A DNA stretch of 64,000 bases from Trifolium pratense. Taxonomy: Eukaryota; Streptophyta; Magnoliopsida; Fabales; Fabaceae. How positions within the stretch are numbered: position 1 is the first letter of the stretch; the number at the start of each line of letters is the position of its first letter. The notes under the pieces were generated by a model. The model was not told the DNA's origin. It was given only the letters and a program-made list of their open reading frames with translations, and did not search any database. The position numbers and the translations under genes were made by a program. The stretch spans positions 23,560,001 through 23,624,000 of the forward strand of contig NC_060060.1 of assembly GCF_020283565.1 (NCBI RefSeq). Reading direction: 5' to 3'. Below are positions 12,005 through 22,986 of this stretch, one piece after another.

Positions 12005-12497
12005 CTAAAACAATTTCTCAATTAGAAAAAAAGTGAAATATAATTCATTAGTACAATGATGCAGCTCATTACAGTCTAGTGCAAGCAATTCACAATATAA
12101 AAGTCACCCTAATATTAACAAAAATATGAATGTCCAGAACATTTCAGACAACTGATATAACATTATATTATGAAAAGAATAGTAACCTTACTGCCCATCC
12201 CTACAAATCACATCATAGAGAACCATTTAAATTAATCAAAAGAAGAGTAACCTTTTTCTCTATTTTAAAGACTTCCAAATTGACCGGACTCCATTTTGCA
12301 ATATTCTGTTTGGGCAGAATTTATTGCATCTGCATATATGGTTCTATTCATACACAAGGTAAACTACCTGCAATTTTGTAAAACAATAGTATTTTAAAAA
12401 AAAATATAAAATGGAATTAAAGGGTGCAGATCACGCCATTGCTCATGTGAATGACCCCAACCTTGTCTTTCTATCTCTTCCCCTTGAATTTGACGCA

Positions 12498-12983
12498 AAC
12501 AAACAACACTTTTGAAGTGTTTCAACAATGTGGCGTAGAGTATAGTATGTAAAATATTGATTTATATCGCAGTATAACCCTAGTGATTGCTTCCTTCCGT
12601 CCTCAACAACAATCTCTCTTATCTTCTCAACAAGAACTTTGTTTGAGATGTTGACTTCAAACTTGTTGATTGTGGAAATAAGTGTGTCGGTAAAATAGGC
12701 AAAATGTTTCTTTCTAACATCACAATATTTAGCTCCAGTCGTTTCATAACTCTGACAAGTGGAGATTAATGTCCCAAGTCAACGACAATTTGACGGGTCA
12801 ACAAGTTTTAGATCTAGTTCACTCTCTTTGGTGCTGAAATTTTGTAAGTTATAGGGAATTGAGTACTATTTCCAACGATTTGCGTTGCTCCTTCGAGAAG
12901 TGCGCATGAACAACAACAATCTGCTATAAACGTAAACGAACAACCCTGTGGAAGTGGTTCAACAATCTGGCGGAGAGTATAGT
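12498..12983 (-). pseudogene. metacaspase exon-2 pseudogene, doubled, copy 1
   Basis: On the minus strand, TTTTACAG then ACTATACTCTCCGCC starts a decayed copy of metacaspase exon 2, including the catalytic-loop sequence CCCSC where the intact gene has CCCSG. Frame is lost by small deletions, with a stop about 58 codons in. Downstream at 12546-12498 the first bases of exon 2 appear again in diverged form (ACTATACTCTACGCC). Two degenerate exon-2 starts therefore lie in tandem. No exon 1 is present. Confidence 0.8.
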
Positions 12984-13318
12984 CTGTAAAATGTTAATTT
13001 AAACAGTTTAAATATATACATTCAATGATTTCAAATATTTTTATGTTTCAATTCAATCAATGCAATTATGTATAGTTCCTACTCCTTTACGAATCAAACG
13101 TACCTTAAGAATGAAATTTCTATCCACCGGATTACTTGAAAAAGAAAAAAAAAGTTAGATGGGCCATTATAGTTTGTATTGGGCCGGGCGCGGGCGGGTA
13201 AGCATTATATAATATTTTTGGTTTGCATATATATCATATTATTATTATTATTATCTCCCGCGAACCCCAATCAAGCAAGCGCGTTCTTCACTCACCAATA
13301 TCTGCATTCATTCTGCAC

Positions 13319-13362
<44 letters not shown>

Positions 13363-13769
13363 CCAGTTCCTGCTTCGTTTTCAAATCATTATTTCCCTTT
13401 TTCACTTTCAGGTATTTTCATTCATTCTTTTCCAAATCTACTTCTTAATTTAATAATAATAATCTCTTATGTGGTGTTGCATGGAAGAATTAGGGTTTAT
13501 ATATAAGCTTTTATTTTCATGAAATTAAATCCTCAATCGCACTAAATATGAGAATCTGTTTTCTTATGGTTCAAAATTTTCAAATCTTTTACGATTTTTT
13601 GGGATTAGGGTTTAAAACTTTTTTAATTCAACGAACGTGTTTTCATCAAATTGAGTTTTTGCCTAACAATTTTGTTCTTTCATTGTTAGTTGTTCTATCC
13701 GTTGGAGGAATTTAAAGGAACGTACGTTGCCACCGCCCGATTCTCTACTCAATCAGACAATCACCACAA
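12984..13769 (+). promoter_or_regulatory. promoter and 5' leader of acidic-protein gene, copy 1
   Basis: A TATATAA-like box lies at about 13207-13213. It is followed by a CT-rich leader with a (CT)n microsatellite at 13322-13359. CTTTCAG followed by GTATTTTC near 13411 could be a 5' splice site, and TTGTTAG near 13688 an acceptor, implying a 5' UTR intron. The leader ends at the ATG at 13770. The telomere-like AAACCCTAAT motifs in the leader are common in plant housekeeping-type promoters. Confidence 0.5.
13322..13359. repeat. (CT)n microsatellite in the acidic-gene leader
   Basis: A pure CT run in copy 1. The equivalent GA run on the plus strand in copy 2 (39419-39452) is slightly shorter, and in copy 3 (about 58938-58950) it is almost lost. 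Confidence 0.95.
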
Positions 13770-16049
13770 ATGGGTAACTCAAATCACCTCTGTTTTGTAA
13801 TGTTGTATTATTAATACATTAATCAATTGCAGATACAATTCATCCATATTCCATCTCTTATGGTTTAGATATTATTCACTTTAGAACCTTATGAACAAGA
13901 AGATAGATACAATTCTGTTTGCTTTTCCTATTTTATGAAAATGCAAGCTCTCGATTGATTCAGTGCTAATATATGGACATATGTTGGTTATGTTTGTTTT
14001 GCCATTGCTGCCGGATACAATTCATCAGTTGTTGCTGTTTTTTCTGTCTTCTATTGTGTTTTTGGCAGCATTTGGCTGTTGTGCCTTTTTTTTTTTTTTT
14101 TTACTTTTAGCCAAATTAAAATATCCTCACCCGTTGTTTTCTTATTTGATCAAAACAATAAACAGAAGTTGCTTGGAAGCGGAGCATAGATGAAGAGCCT
14201 CATGCTGAGAAACAAGTAGAAAGTAAGTTTTACTCGATGCTGTATTAATATGTTCTTTGCAGTTGATTTAATTTTCACTTCATCCATCTGTTATGATTTA
14301 TATTTTGACTTTAGAACCACAATTCTTTTTTCTTTACTGTTTTATCAAAATGCTAGCTCTTGATTTAGTGTTAATATGCACATAAGTTGGTTATGTTTAT
14401 CTTGCTATTGTTGCCAGACTTAGAAACTGATCCCATTTCATTCTATAATTTATTTTGGTGCTGTTTAGTCTGTCCTGTCCCCTATTATGTTTTTGGCTTT
14501 TTGATAAATAAATGCATTTGGCTGTTGTATTAATACATTATTTGCAGTAGAATTGACTTGCATTTCATCCATGTTCCATTTTTTTTAATTTTTTTTTTGG
14601 TTTACAATGAGCTGGGAATCAAACCTAGGACCTATAGCGTACCACCAAAACCCCTCACCACTAGACCAAATCTAGCGGCTTATCCATGTTCCATTTCTTA
14701 TTGTAAAATATGTAAAACTGCGTGTCTAAAAGAAGGTCACGCGCCTTCTATTTATAATGATGCTGCAACAATTACATTCAATGTCTAGGAAGTTGTAATG
14801 ACTAGGAATACTAACAATTAGCCTAGGATGTTGTAAAATCAAAGAATAGTAAAAACACACCGACTTTTAACACTTATGATTTAGATATTGACTTTAGAAC
14901 CTTGTGATGATGATGCCATTCTGTTTACTTGTTTTATGAAAATGCAAGCTCTTGATTTGGTGTTGATATATGCACGTTTGGTTATGTTTATCTTGCCATT
15001 TTCGCCAGACTTGGAAGATGTTTTTGGCTGTTTGATGTATCACTTCACTGTTGTGTCTGTCTTTTTCTTTTTTAACTTTCAGCCATATTAAAATATCCTC
15101 ACCCTTGCGTTTCTTATTTGATCAAAACCAGGAGTTGTTAAGAAGCAAAAGGTAGAGACCATAGAGGGAAAACCTCATGTGACAACCTACCCGATTCTTG
15201 CTGAGAAGCAAGAAGTAGAAAGTAAGTTTTACTCGATGTTCTAATGTTGTATTAATATGTTCTTTGCGGTTGAATTATTTTGCACTTCATATCCATCTAT
15301 TATGTTTTAGATTTTGACTTTAGAACCATGGGATGATACAATTCTTTTTACTTCACTGTTTTGTGAAAATGCTAGCTCTTGATTGAGTTTTTTTTTTTTT
15401 TTTTTTTTTTTGACAGCTCTTGATTGAGTGTTTTAGATTATGTTTATCATGTTATTGTTGAAAAACTGAGCCCATTTCGTTCTTTATTATCTATATTGTT
15501 TTTTTTTTTGGCTGTTTGATATATTTATTTGACTGTTGAGCCTTTAAATTTTCTTTTTTAACTTTCAGCCATATGAAAATATCCTCACCCTTGCGTTTCT
15601 TATTTGATCAAAACAATAAATAAATAAATAAACAGATGCTAAGAAGCCCCATTCAAAAAACAAAAACGAAGAAGTTGTTAAGCCAGAAGTAGAAGTTGCT
15701 AAGGTAGAGAGCTCAGAGGGCTCAAATGAGTCTTTTGATCTTGATAAGGTAGAGAGCTCAGAGTGCTCAGATGAGGATTTTGATCTCGATCGTGCTACTT
15801 ACGGGCAATGGGTGGAATGGTCTCCTTGCAATGATTTTGATGAGGCAAGTTTTTCTAGAACGTCTCAACAAAGTTTGTGTGGCCTTTAGCAATGCTTTAG
15901 ATTTTTCACAAATTTATTTTATGTGTATGTTTCAACTCTTTATTTTCGATCTCTAACAGGATGAATATTATGCAAGATGGGCACAGATGAAGACTACGAT
16001 TAGTGCTGATAGCAACATTGACGATGATATGAGTTCGGAAGATGAATGA
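13770..16049 (+). CDS. acidic 149-residue protein of unknown function, 5 exons with one GC-AG intron, copy A1
   Basis: Exons 13770-13773, 14166-14222, 15132-15221, 15636-15844 and 15960-16049 join in phase to 450 nt, giving 149 residues and a stop. The first coding exon has only ATGG. Intron 4 starts with GCAAGT, a GC donor in strong consensus (GAG/GCAAGT), and ends AACAG. The N-terminal half is rich in K, E and V with repeated KQEVE/KPEVE motifs. The C-terminal half has two related acidic repeats, KVESSEGSNESFDLD and KVESSECSDEDFDLD, then a tryptophan-rich WVEWSPC segment, YYARW and a DDDMSSEDE tail. No signal peptide or membrane segment. I do not recognise the family. The composition suggests a soluble, probably nuclear, partner-binding protein, but that is a guess. 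It is preserved in two further copies. Confidence 0.75.
14582..14681 (-). mobile_element. 100-bp tRNA-derived SINE with 15-bp target duplication, in intron 2 of A1
   Basis: On the minus strand an A box (TGGTCTAGTGG) and B box (GGTTTGATTCC) precede an A-rich tail. Perfect 15-base direct repeats (ATCCATGTTCCATTT) flank it at 14567-14581 and 14682-14696. This is a very short SINE or a retroposed tRNA-like pseudogene inserted by target-primed reverse transcription. It is present at the same site in all three gene copies. Confidence 0.85.
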
Positions 16050-17280
16050 TTACAGAAGTGGGAAGAAGAATGAGGACCGAGAAAGAAAAGCAATTTTTAA
16101 TGCAGTAGTTTTTAAAGTACTTTTGGTTATTAGTATCTTATGTTGTTGGCCAGAGAATTGTATTATCTCTATTTAGGATAGTTGTCGATATCGTGTTGTG
16201 TTTAGAGAAGACTGTTGTGAAATTAGTTATGATTAATTATTAGTAGCTTGGCAGTACTGTTGTGATTTTTTTAGTATCTTGTGTTGGCCTGAGAATTGTA
16301 TTATCTCTATTTGTAGGATACTTTTCAAATGTTGTGTTTAGAGAAGACTAAATTTTTACTAGTAGCTTACTGTTGATTAGTCGATGTCTTTAAATAAATT
16401 TTTGTTGCAAATTAGTTTGAATTGTTGCCTCATAGTGGATGGAGTGATGACACATTGCTTTGCAGTTTTCCATTCCAAAGATAAATAATTAAGGGAATTT
16501 CTTCCGCAACTTGTGAATGTTGTGAAAATGCAAAATTTGAAAAAACACCGTTCTTTACTTTATTATTTGAACTGTGTTTGTTCTTCGCTTATGACATGAA
16601 ATTTCAACAATTTTACTATATATGAGAAACACATCCAATTTTTTAGAGTTATCAATCAAGTATTAACTTGACTAAATTGAATATTTGATCTTTTAACTTA
16701 TTTATTAGTTTTATGTTGATTTCTTATTTAATTATAGCCCTTAACTTTAATTTATGTTGATCCAAAACGACATGCATTTCTTGCATTTAAAGTGAAAGAA
16801 GAATTATTTTTTTGACAAAGTGAAAGAAGAATTAAAAGAAGCTAAATTGGTAAAACTAAACCATAAATTAGCTGGTAGCTAATACCTTGTAAGAATATCT
16901 TAGCTAATACTACCTTGTAACTTTTTTTCACGGTTATATTTAGTATATTATAGAAAATTTTCTTGCAGAAATTTATTTTTTTAATAAGGGATGAGGTTCT
17001 GATTAATTTTAGGCTTTAATGCAGTTTTGATCCTCCTATTTTGAAAAACTTGAATTTTTAATCCCCTATTTTAAAAGTCAACTTTTTGATCCCCTATTTT
17101 AGTTTTTTTGGAGTTTTAGTTCCCCAACTCATTTTGATTAATTTTTGATGACGTGTTAAGTTTATGAATGACGTGGCGGTGTCCATGTTTAACAAACATA
17201 TTCCATGTCATTAATTTTGTTTCTTTAATTCAAATATTATATTTTAAAAATATTAAAATAATAAAATAATAAAATAATCC

Positions 17281-17318
<38 letters not shown>

Positions 17319-18841
17319 TATCAATAAGATAGGTTGGTGACAATAAAGTAAGTAACTGATTTTTATATCCTAGCTTTCTCGGGTTTTCCTACATCCATTT
17401 CCTTTAAAAGCTTCTAAAAATTGAATACTTCCTACACTCCTTCATTTACAACAAGCAAAAAAGAAGCATATAGAATATTTCTTTGCAAGTCAACATACTT
17501 TTGATTTGATTTGATGTAGACACATCAATGTATGAATGAGACTTTTTTTTTATGCAAAGACTTGTTGGCTCCATCCTCCATACATCTATTTTGGTGAATA
17601 CATACATAGATATTAATTAGATAAAAGTTTGTTTTTTTATGTAAAGACTTGTTGGCTCCATCCTCCATACATCAATGCATGTTTCTTTTGTCCCTTCATA
17701 TTAAATACTTTGGTTAGGGTAAACAGAAAAATGTAAGAAAATAAAAGAAAACTAGTGTTTGTTTGTTGCCACATGAGAACAAAACCAATTTTATGCGAAA
17801 TACATGCAACATTCACATACCTGCCACAGAAAACAAAGTGACACAAGCTATAGTAGAACAATCTAAAATAATTCCTTAAAGATATTTTTGGTTTTACATT
17901 GTTGGTCGTTTAAAGGAAAAAAAGATCGAATAGGTATCTTAAAGAAAAAAAAAGAAGATATGAATAGGTCCCTTAAAGACATATCTGTTAATCAGTTTGG
18001 TTCCTTAAATACATCTCCGTTAATCAGTTTGGTCCTCGAATCGGGATCCTCCCTACCAAGTTTAGTGTTATAATCACTACTAAATCAACTAACGATCGGT
18101 GTTGAGTTTTTTAACTTGTATATTAAATTAATTAATATAGTTTGAAAATAATTTTTTATACATAAGAGAAAATAAATTTGAAAAAAACAAATTGAGAGAC
18201 TTGAAAACAAAGTGTAAATGAGTTGGCCAAATCACAGGTGTTGGTTTGGTTTCCAAAATGTAGAATGATGGTTTGAGTTTTTCATAGCATTGCAGTGCCT
18301 ATATCCACAATTGTTGTCTCTTAGCTAAAGACATTGTGAGAGTATAATCCCAATTATGGTTTTTGTGGGACAGAAAAAGTAGAAAACTTTTCAAAGAGGG
18401 TTAATTTGGTCTAAGCAAGTGAATATTAAGAGGTACTGTACTACATTTGAGAGGTGGACAGAAACCTGCTATGCTGCATTGCCAATGCCACCCTCCTCTT
18501 ACGTATTGAAGAATCACAAAAGCACTTCCCACAACAACAAACAACACCATAAAAATTCCTTCTTTCATTTCACACTTCTTACAACCCTAAATCTCACTTG
18601 TTACCTCCATTTTATTTTTCTTTATATATGTTCAACTCTCAACTACTCATCTGTCTTATTATACCTCCATAATCACATGAGACTATCTTACTTACTTTTA
18701 CAATCTTCAACAATTCCTTCAACTATTATATATATGTGACTTTTACAATCTTCACTAGCTTATATATTGTTGCTTGGTTTGCTTCAACTATTATCTGATT
18801 TTTTTTTATCTCTCTCTCAGATCTCAACTCCTTTTCATCTC
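16050..18841. other. spacer between the acidic gene and the metacaspase gene, copy 1
   Basis: No gene is recognised. It includes the acidic gene's 3' flank, a stretch at 17040-17230 with repeated 'GATCCCCTATTTT' phrases of the type seen in old legume transposon remnants, a TTA microsatellite at about 17279-17320, and the metacaspase upstream region. Near 18040 copies 1 and 2 share a deletion junction relative to copy 3. Confidence 0.45.
17279..17320. repeat. (TTA)n microsatellite
   Basis: About 14 perfect TTA units. The complementary run occurs at about 35452-35493 in copy 2 and 54988-55027 in copy 3. Confidence 0.9.
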
Positions 18842-18851
18842 TATATATAAA
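18842..18851 (+). promoter_or_regulatory. TATA box of metacaspase gene, copy 1
   Basis: TATATATAAA lies 85-94 bases before the ATG at 18936, a normal distance for a plant TATA box with a short leader. It lies downstream of another in-frame ATG (18774), which argues that translation starts at 18936. The same box is upstream of both other copies. Confidence 0.55.
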
Positions 18852-18935
18852 GTTCCAACTTTTGAGGGTTATGTATATCTTTTCCTTTGGGGATTTCAAG
18901 TTTTGAGCTTGGGAAGCTTATCACTTGTTGCAAGA

Positions 18936-20455
18936 ATGGATAAGAAGAAGAAGAAGAAAAAGAAGGCACTTATAGTTGGTCTTTCATATAGAGATGATCC
19001 TGTTAGAACCCTTATGAGGGGTCCTATTAACTCAGCAGTATATCTTAAAAAACTTTTAATGAAAGAGTTTGAGTTTTCTCAAAAGGACATAACACTTGTT
19101 ACTGATGCATTGGGTAAAACTCCAACAGATAAAGAAATAATAAATCATTTGCTAAATCTGCTAGCAAATGCACAACCTGGAGACATTTTTCTTTTCTACT
19201 ACATCGGGCACGGGGGTCGCCGAGAATCAAAGGAGTACAATAATAACTCTGGTTATATTGAATACATCTCTCTTGGAAAAAATGCTGAGGGGGTCAAAAC
19301 TTTTATATCCGGTATATTTTGTCTTCACTAAAATATTTTAACTGTGCATTTGATTTTTTCTCATTTAAAAATTATATTTACTAATGTTGAGCTTGTGTGA
19401 TATTTGGTTTGATGTGGTAGTTTTTTTTTTTTTTTTTTTTTTTCAGTGTTAGTTATAAAGATGATTATTTTTAATGTCATTTAAATAAAAGATAATTTTT
19501 ATTATCATTTTTCGTATTTTATTTTTATTAGAGGTTTATTTTTAATATTCGAGCAAGGTCTCTAAGTAGTTAGGATTTTTTTTTATAAGCATCTAAGTAG
19601 TTAGCATTGACCCTGACTATTATATGTAATTTAACAAATTTTTTTGGGCCTTTGAGATTTTTTTAGGTTAAAGTTGTTGATTGTGATCGAAGAAATTTAT
19701 AAAATAAAGTGATGTTTGAAGTTTTAAATTTAGCTCAAATGAGTTTTTTAGGAATACATGTAAAACTGATGAAAATATTGAATTTTGATTCGATTGATTT
19801 TAAATTGATTTGTACAATGTCCTGTTAAGAAAATTAATGTGAGAATAATTGCATTGATTGATTTGAAACCATAAAAATATTTGAAATTACATGTATATAT
19901 TTATATCGTTTAAATTAATATTTTACAGACAATACTCTCCGCCATATCGTTGAACCACTTCCACAGGGTTGTTCGTTTACCTTTATGGCAGATTGTTGTT
20001 GTTCGGGCGCACTTCTCGAAGGAGCAACGGAAATCTTTGGAAGTAGTACTCAATTCCCCGTGACAGACAAAATTCCGGCACCAATGACTGAACATCTGGA
20101 TCTAAAACGTGTTGACTTGTCAAATTGCCGTAAACTCGGGATATTATTCTCCGCTTGTCAGAGTTTTGAAACAACTGGCGGTAAATATTGTGATGTCAAA
20201 AGGAAACAGGTTGCCTATTTTACCGACACGGTGATTGCCATAATCAACAAGTTTGGAGTCAACATCTCCAACAGATTTCTATTTGAGAAGATAAAAGAGG
20301 CATATGTTGAGGACGGAAAGGAACAGTCACCGGGGTTATACTGTGATATAAGTCAGGTGGATTTGTTATTTTTAAGTCTTGAAGAGGCGGAAACAAGTCA
20401 GCTTCCTGAAAATAGTGAGCAAGCTAAATTGACGGATAATCAACCGAGGGAATGA
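18936..20455 (+). CDS. metacaspase-like protein (type II, metacaspase-9-like size), 2 exons, copy MC1
   Basis: Exons 18936-19311 and 19929-20455 join in phase to give 300 residues. The protein starts with eight lysines (residues 3-10), then ALIVGLSY, the first strand of the caspase-like p20 fold. The catalytic His is H92 in FYYIGHGG, and the catalytic Cys is C149 in ADCCCSG. The family norm is D-S/C-C-H-S-G, so the residue after the nucleophile is Cys instead of His. The usual GYDE motif reads GYIE (residues 106-109), losing the acidic residue that the family uses near the basic P1 pocket. The C-terminal p10-like part (ILFSACQS... through PGLYCD) resembles the metacaspase-9 end. Metacaspases cleave after Arg or Lys and act in plant cell death; activity here is uncertain. 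Copies MC2 and MC3 encode the same protein. Confidence 0.88.
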
Positions 20456-20833
20456 TTGTATCAAATTCAAGGGGAATAGATAGAAAGACAAGGTTACTCT
20501 TCTTTTGATTAATTCAAATTGTTCTCTAGGTCTGTAATTTTGACTTCTATGGTGTGATTTGTAATGATGGGAAGTAAGGACTGGGGAAGCTATTCTATGC
20601 CGAAGTGCGAGTACATAAGAGAGGTGGTTTTAGATGTGCTGGAGGAGGCATACAATACAACATGAGCGCAAAAGGTTTATATTTCTTCAAGATGTAATTT
20701 CTTTCAAATTACTTGTAGTGGCGAAATATGGTGAAGATGTGTTGGGTAAGGCGAAGCTGGATGCGGAAGATGCTAGGACAGGGGCTTTCACTTGGTTAAA
20801 TTGCTGGTGTAACTTGATTATATTTATTTATTT
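20456..20833. other. 3' flank of MC1 with unidentified coding-like debris and a breakpoint
   Basis: Two short reading stretches on the plus strand look exon-like. One is at about 20576-20662 (SKDWGSYSMPKCEY onward to a stop). The other follows an acceptor-like TTGTAG near 20718 (VAKYGEDVLGKAKLD onward). I do not recognise either. Near 20793 the sequence switches to RPL34 intron-3-like DNA leading into an HSP70 fragment, so this marks a rearrangement junction. Confidence 0.4.
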
Positions 20834-21150
20834 GGCCAGAAGAACAAGTTTGCAATTACTAATGACAAGGGTAGGCTCTCAAAGGAGGAGATTGAGAAGA
20901 AGGTACAAGAAGCTGAGAAGTACAAATCGGAGGACGAGGAACACAAGAAGAAGGTGGAGGCCAAGAATGCTCTTGAGAACTATGCCTATAACATGAGGAA
21001 CACAATCAAGGATGACAACATTGCTTCTAAGTTGTCTGCTGATGATAAGAAGAAGATTGAAGATGCTATCGAGCATGCAATTCAATGGCTGGATGGAAAC
21101 CAACTTGCAGAGGCTGATGAATTTGAAGACAATAATGAATTGAAGCATCA
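20834..21150 (+). pseudogene. cytosolic HSP70 C-terminal (lid) fragment, copy 1
   Basis: The frame [19 protein letters not shown] through [13 protein letters not shown] to EADEFEDN is the substrate-binding and lid part of cytosolic HSC70. The ATPase domain is absent and the EEVD terminus is missing; after FEDNNELKH the sequence departs into unrelated codons. It sits directly after sequence related to RPL34 intron 3, so it is a captured fragment. Confidence 0.88.
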
Positions 21151-21352
21151 AGTATGCTATTGGGTGATTATAGTAAATCACAAATTTTATGATGCCAAGC
21201 AAAGTGTATTTTCTTCTACCACGTATGATTTTCCTAAGTGATATACTCCATGTTTGCATTATTTGGAGGCATACTATTTTTCTTCCTTTTTGTCATTCTG
21301 TGATATTTTAAACGTGCAAGATTATTAATGTAAATACGCTTGACAATTGCAG

Positions 21353-21462
21353 ATTCCACACTTGAGGCCTACAGAGTACAAGAGATCAAGGTTGCCTAGA
21401 AACCGTAGGACTGTTAACTGTGCATATGGTGGTGTTTTGTCTGGAGGTGCTGTTAGGGAAAG
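21353..21462 (+). pseudogene. RPL34: RPL34 exon 3, isolated, copy 1
   Basis: A 110-base exon bounded by TTGCAG and GTTTGT encodes [20 protein letters not shown] and the following [11 protein letters not shown] of ribosomal protein eL34. Intron 3 follows, but the sequence breaks at about 21560, just before exon 4 would begin (compare 31206). No other RPL34 exon is adjacent. Confidence 0.9.
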
Positions 21463-21554
21463 GTTTGTATGCTAACCTTTTAAAGTCTGTTATAACTTTC
21501 ACGGTCATTTATTTGGTTCAATTGCGGGTGGAATTTGATTATATTTGTCTCTGG

Positions 21555-21590
21555 TTCTATAATCCCAATTATTTGGTTTGGTTTTAAAAT
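21555..21590. other. junction between inverted copy 1 and direct copy 2
   Basis: RPL34 intron 3 is followed up to GGTTCTATA, then about 24 bases (ATCCCAATTATTTGG...) that match neither parent, then TTTTAAAATACTATTG, which starts the inverted counterpart of 12.40 kb. This is the breakpoint where orientation flips. Confidence 0.75.
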
Positions 21591-21976
21591 ACTATTGTTT
21601 TACAAAATTGCAGGTAGTTTACCTTGTGTATGAATGGAACCATATATGCAGATGCAATAAATTTTGCCCAAACAGAATATTGCAAAATGGAGTCCAGTCA
21701 ATTTGGAAGTCTTTAAAATAGAGAAAAAGGTTACTCTTCTTTTGATTAATTTAAATGGTTCTCTATGATGTGATTTGTAGGGATGGGCAGTAAGGTTACT
21801 ATTCTTTTCATAATATAATGTTATATCAGTTGTCTGAAATGTTCTGGACATTCATATTTTTGTTAATATTAGGGTGACTTTTATATTGTGAATTGCTTGC
21901 ACTAGACTGTAATGAGCTGCTTCATTGTACTAATGAATTATATTTCACTTTTTTTCTAATTGAGAAATTGTTTTAG

Positions 21977-22171
21977 GTGAAGTGCTTGTTAGCGCATCAC
22001 AATGATCAAACCAAGCGCGCACACACAAAGTCTCTGGTGCAGAACGCGCCTATGAGCCAGAAAGCAGAAAAACCAGAAAATAGATTGAAAGTTGAATCTA
22101 ACCAAACTGTTACTTGCAGAATAAGTAACTTTCTAAGACAATGTGAATTATACAAATCTCAACAGAGCTAA
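21977..22171 (+). CDS. putative terminal exon of an unidentified gene, copy 2
   Basis: Same exon as at 11807-12004 but on the plus strand. It follows TTTTAG and reads VKCLLAHHNDQ to YKSQQS and a stop. No ATG start exists; the frame begins after a splice-acceptor-like site. Function unknown. Confidence 0.35.
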   Translation: MKCLLAHHNDQTKRAHTKSLVQNAPMSQKAEKPENRLKVESNQTVTCRISNFLRQCELYKSQQS

Positions 22172-22986
22172 CATTTGGTTTTCAATATGAGCTTGTGTCT
22201 CGCGAATGCCCTCCTTGTTTGTGTGAATCTCCAAAATGTAGGGGATAACTTTACTAGAACCTCTCAACACCTGTATGTTCTGTTGCAATACTATTTTTAA
22301 ATTTGCCAATTTGAGGTTTAATTTATTAAGACAAGATGTAATTAATCAATCAACAATCTCCTGAGGCAGACAACTTGTGAAGTAGTCGGCTGTCTAATAG
22401 AACTTCATCACATTCAAGTGATTTGGATTTTTCGCCGGTTTGCATACTGTCTGCTTACATCTCTGGTAGAACATGTTTTAGCAGCTTAATGCACAATTAA
22501 TCTTTTTATTGTTCTCTCATAACATTATATTTGTAAGGATTCTATGAAAACTTGAAAACTTTAACATAGAGAAACTCTTTGTAAATCGCTTTTGGAAACC
22601 TTAGATCAAACTCAAAACTCCACAGATATGATACTATATATGCCTATACTATATATATTGGCCAGAAATTCATGTTACCAACATCATATTCACTTTTGTT
22701 AATCAATTTTGTTCATTTTTTGTTGTTTCTCTTTCTCAATTAATATTTCAAAATTTTTGGTATTAGGCCAAACCTATAGCTATAGTGTCTAGTTTATAGA
22801 TGTGATAAACTATAAAATAAAATAGAAATATTTTTATTATTTAAACATAAATTAGATCAAATTTACATAAAAATCAACATAACTAAGAAAAAGATCTCAA
22901 TAGGAAAGAAATAATGTTCAATCATATAAGAATAAGAGATCATTGATTGACTAAACATCAACAAAGAAATCAATAGCTTCATATAG
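22172..22986. other. spacer and PHD 3' flank, copy 2
   Basis: No gene is seen. It holds the unoccupied target (CTATAAAC on the minus strand, near 22795) of the hAT element inserted at 10642. Confidence 0.45.

Noticed and set aside
17040..17230. LTR retrotransposon or full transposon
   Set aside because: GATCCCCTATTTT phrases look transposon-derived, but no termini, target duplication or coding domains could be delimited.
17637..17861. 74-residue minus-strand frame (repeated in other copies)
   Set aside because: It lies in AT-rich spacer. Its recurrence is explained by the segmental duplication, and no family is recognised.
18419..18739. 106-residue open frame before the metacaspase
   Set aside because: Low-complexity promoter-like composition, no splice context or family resemblance.
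18774..18935. N-terminal extension of the metacaspase from the upstream ATG
   Set aside because: The TATA box lies downstream of that ATG, the extension has no family similarity, and MDKKKK fits the family start.
20879..21259. Leucine-rich hydrophobic minus-strand frame that looks like a membrane protein
   Set aside because: Antisense of the charged HSP70 lid helix region.
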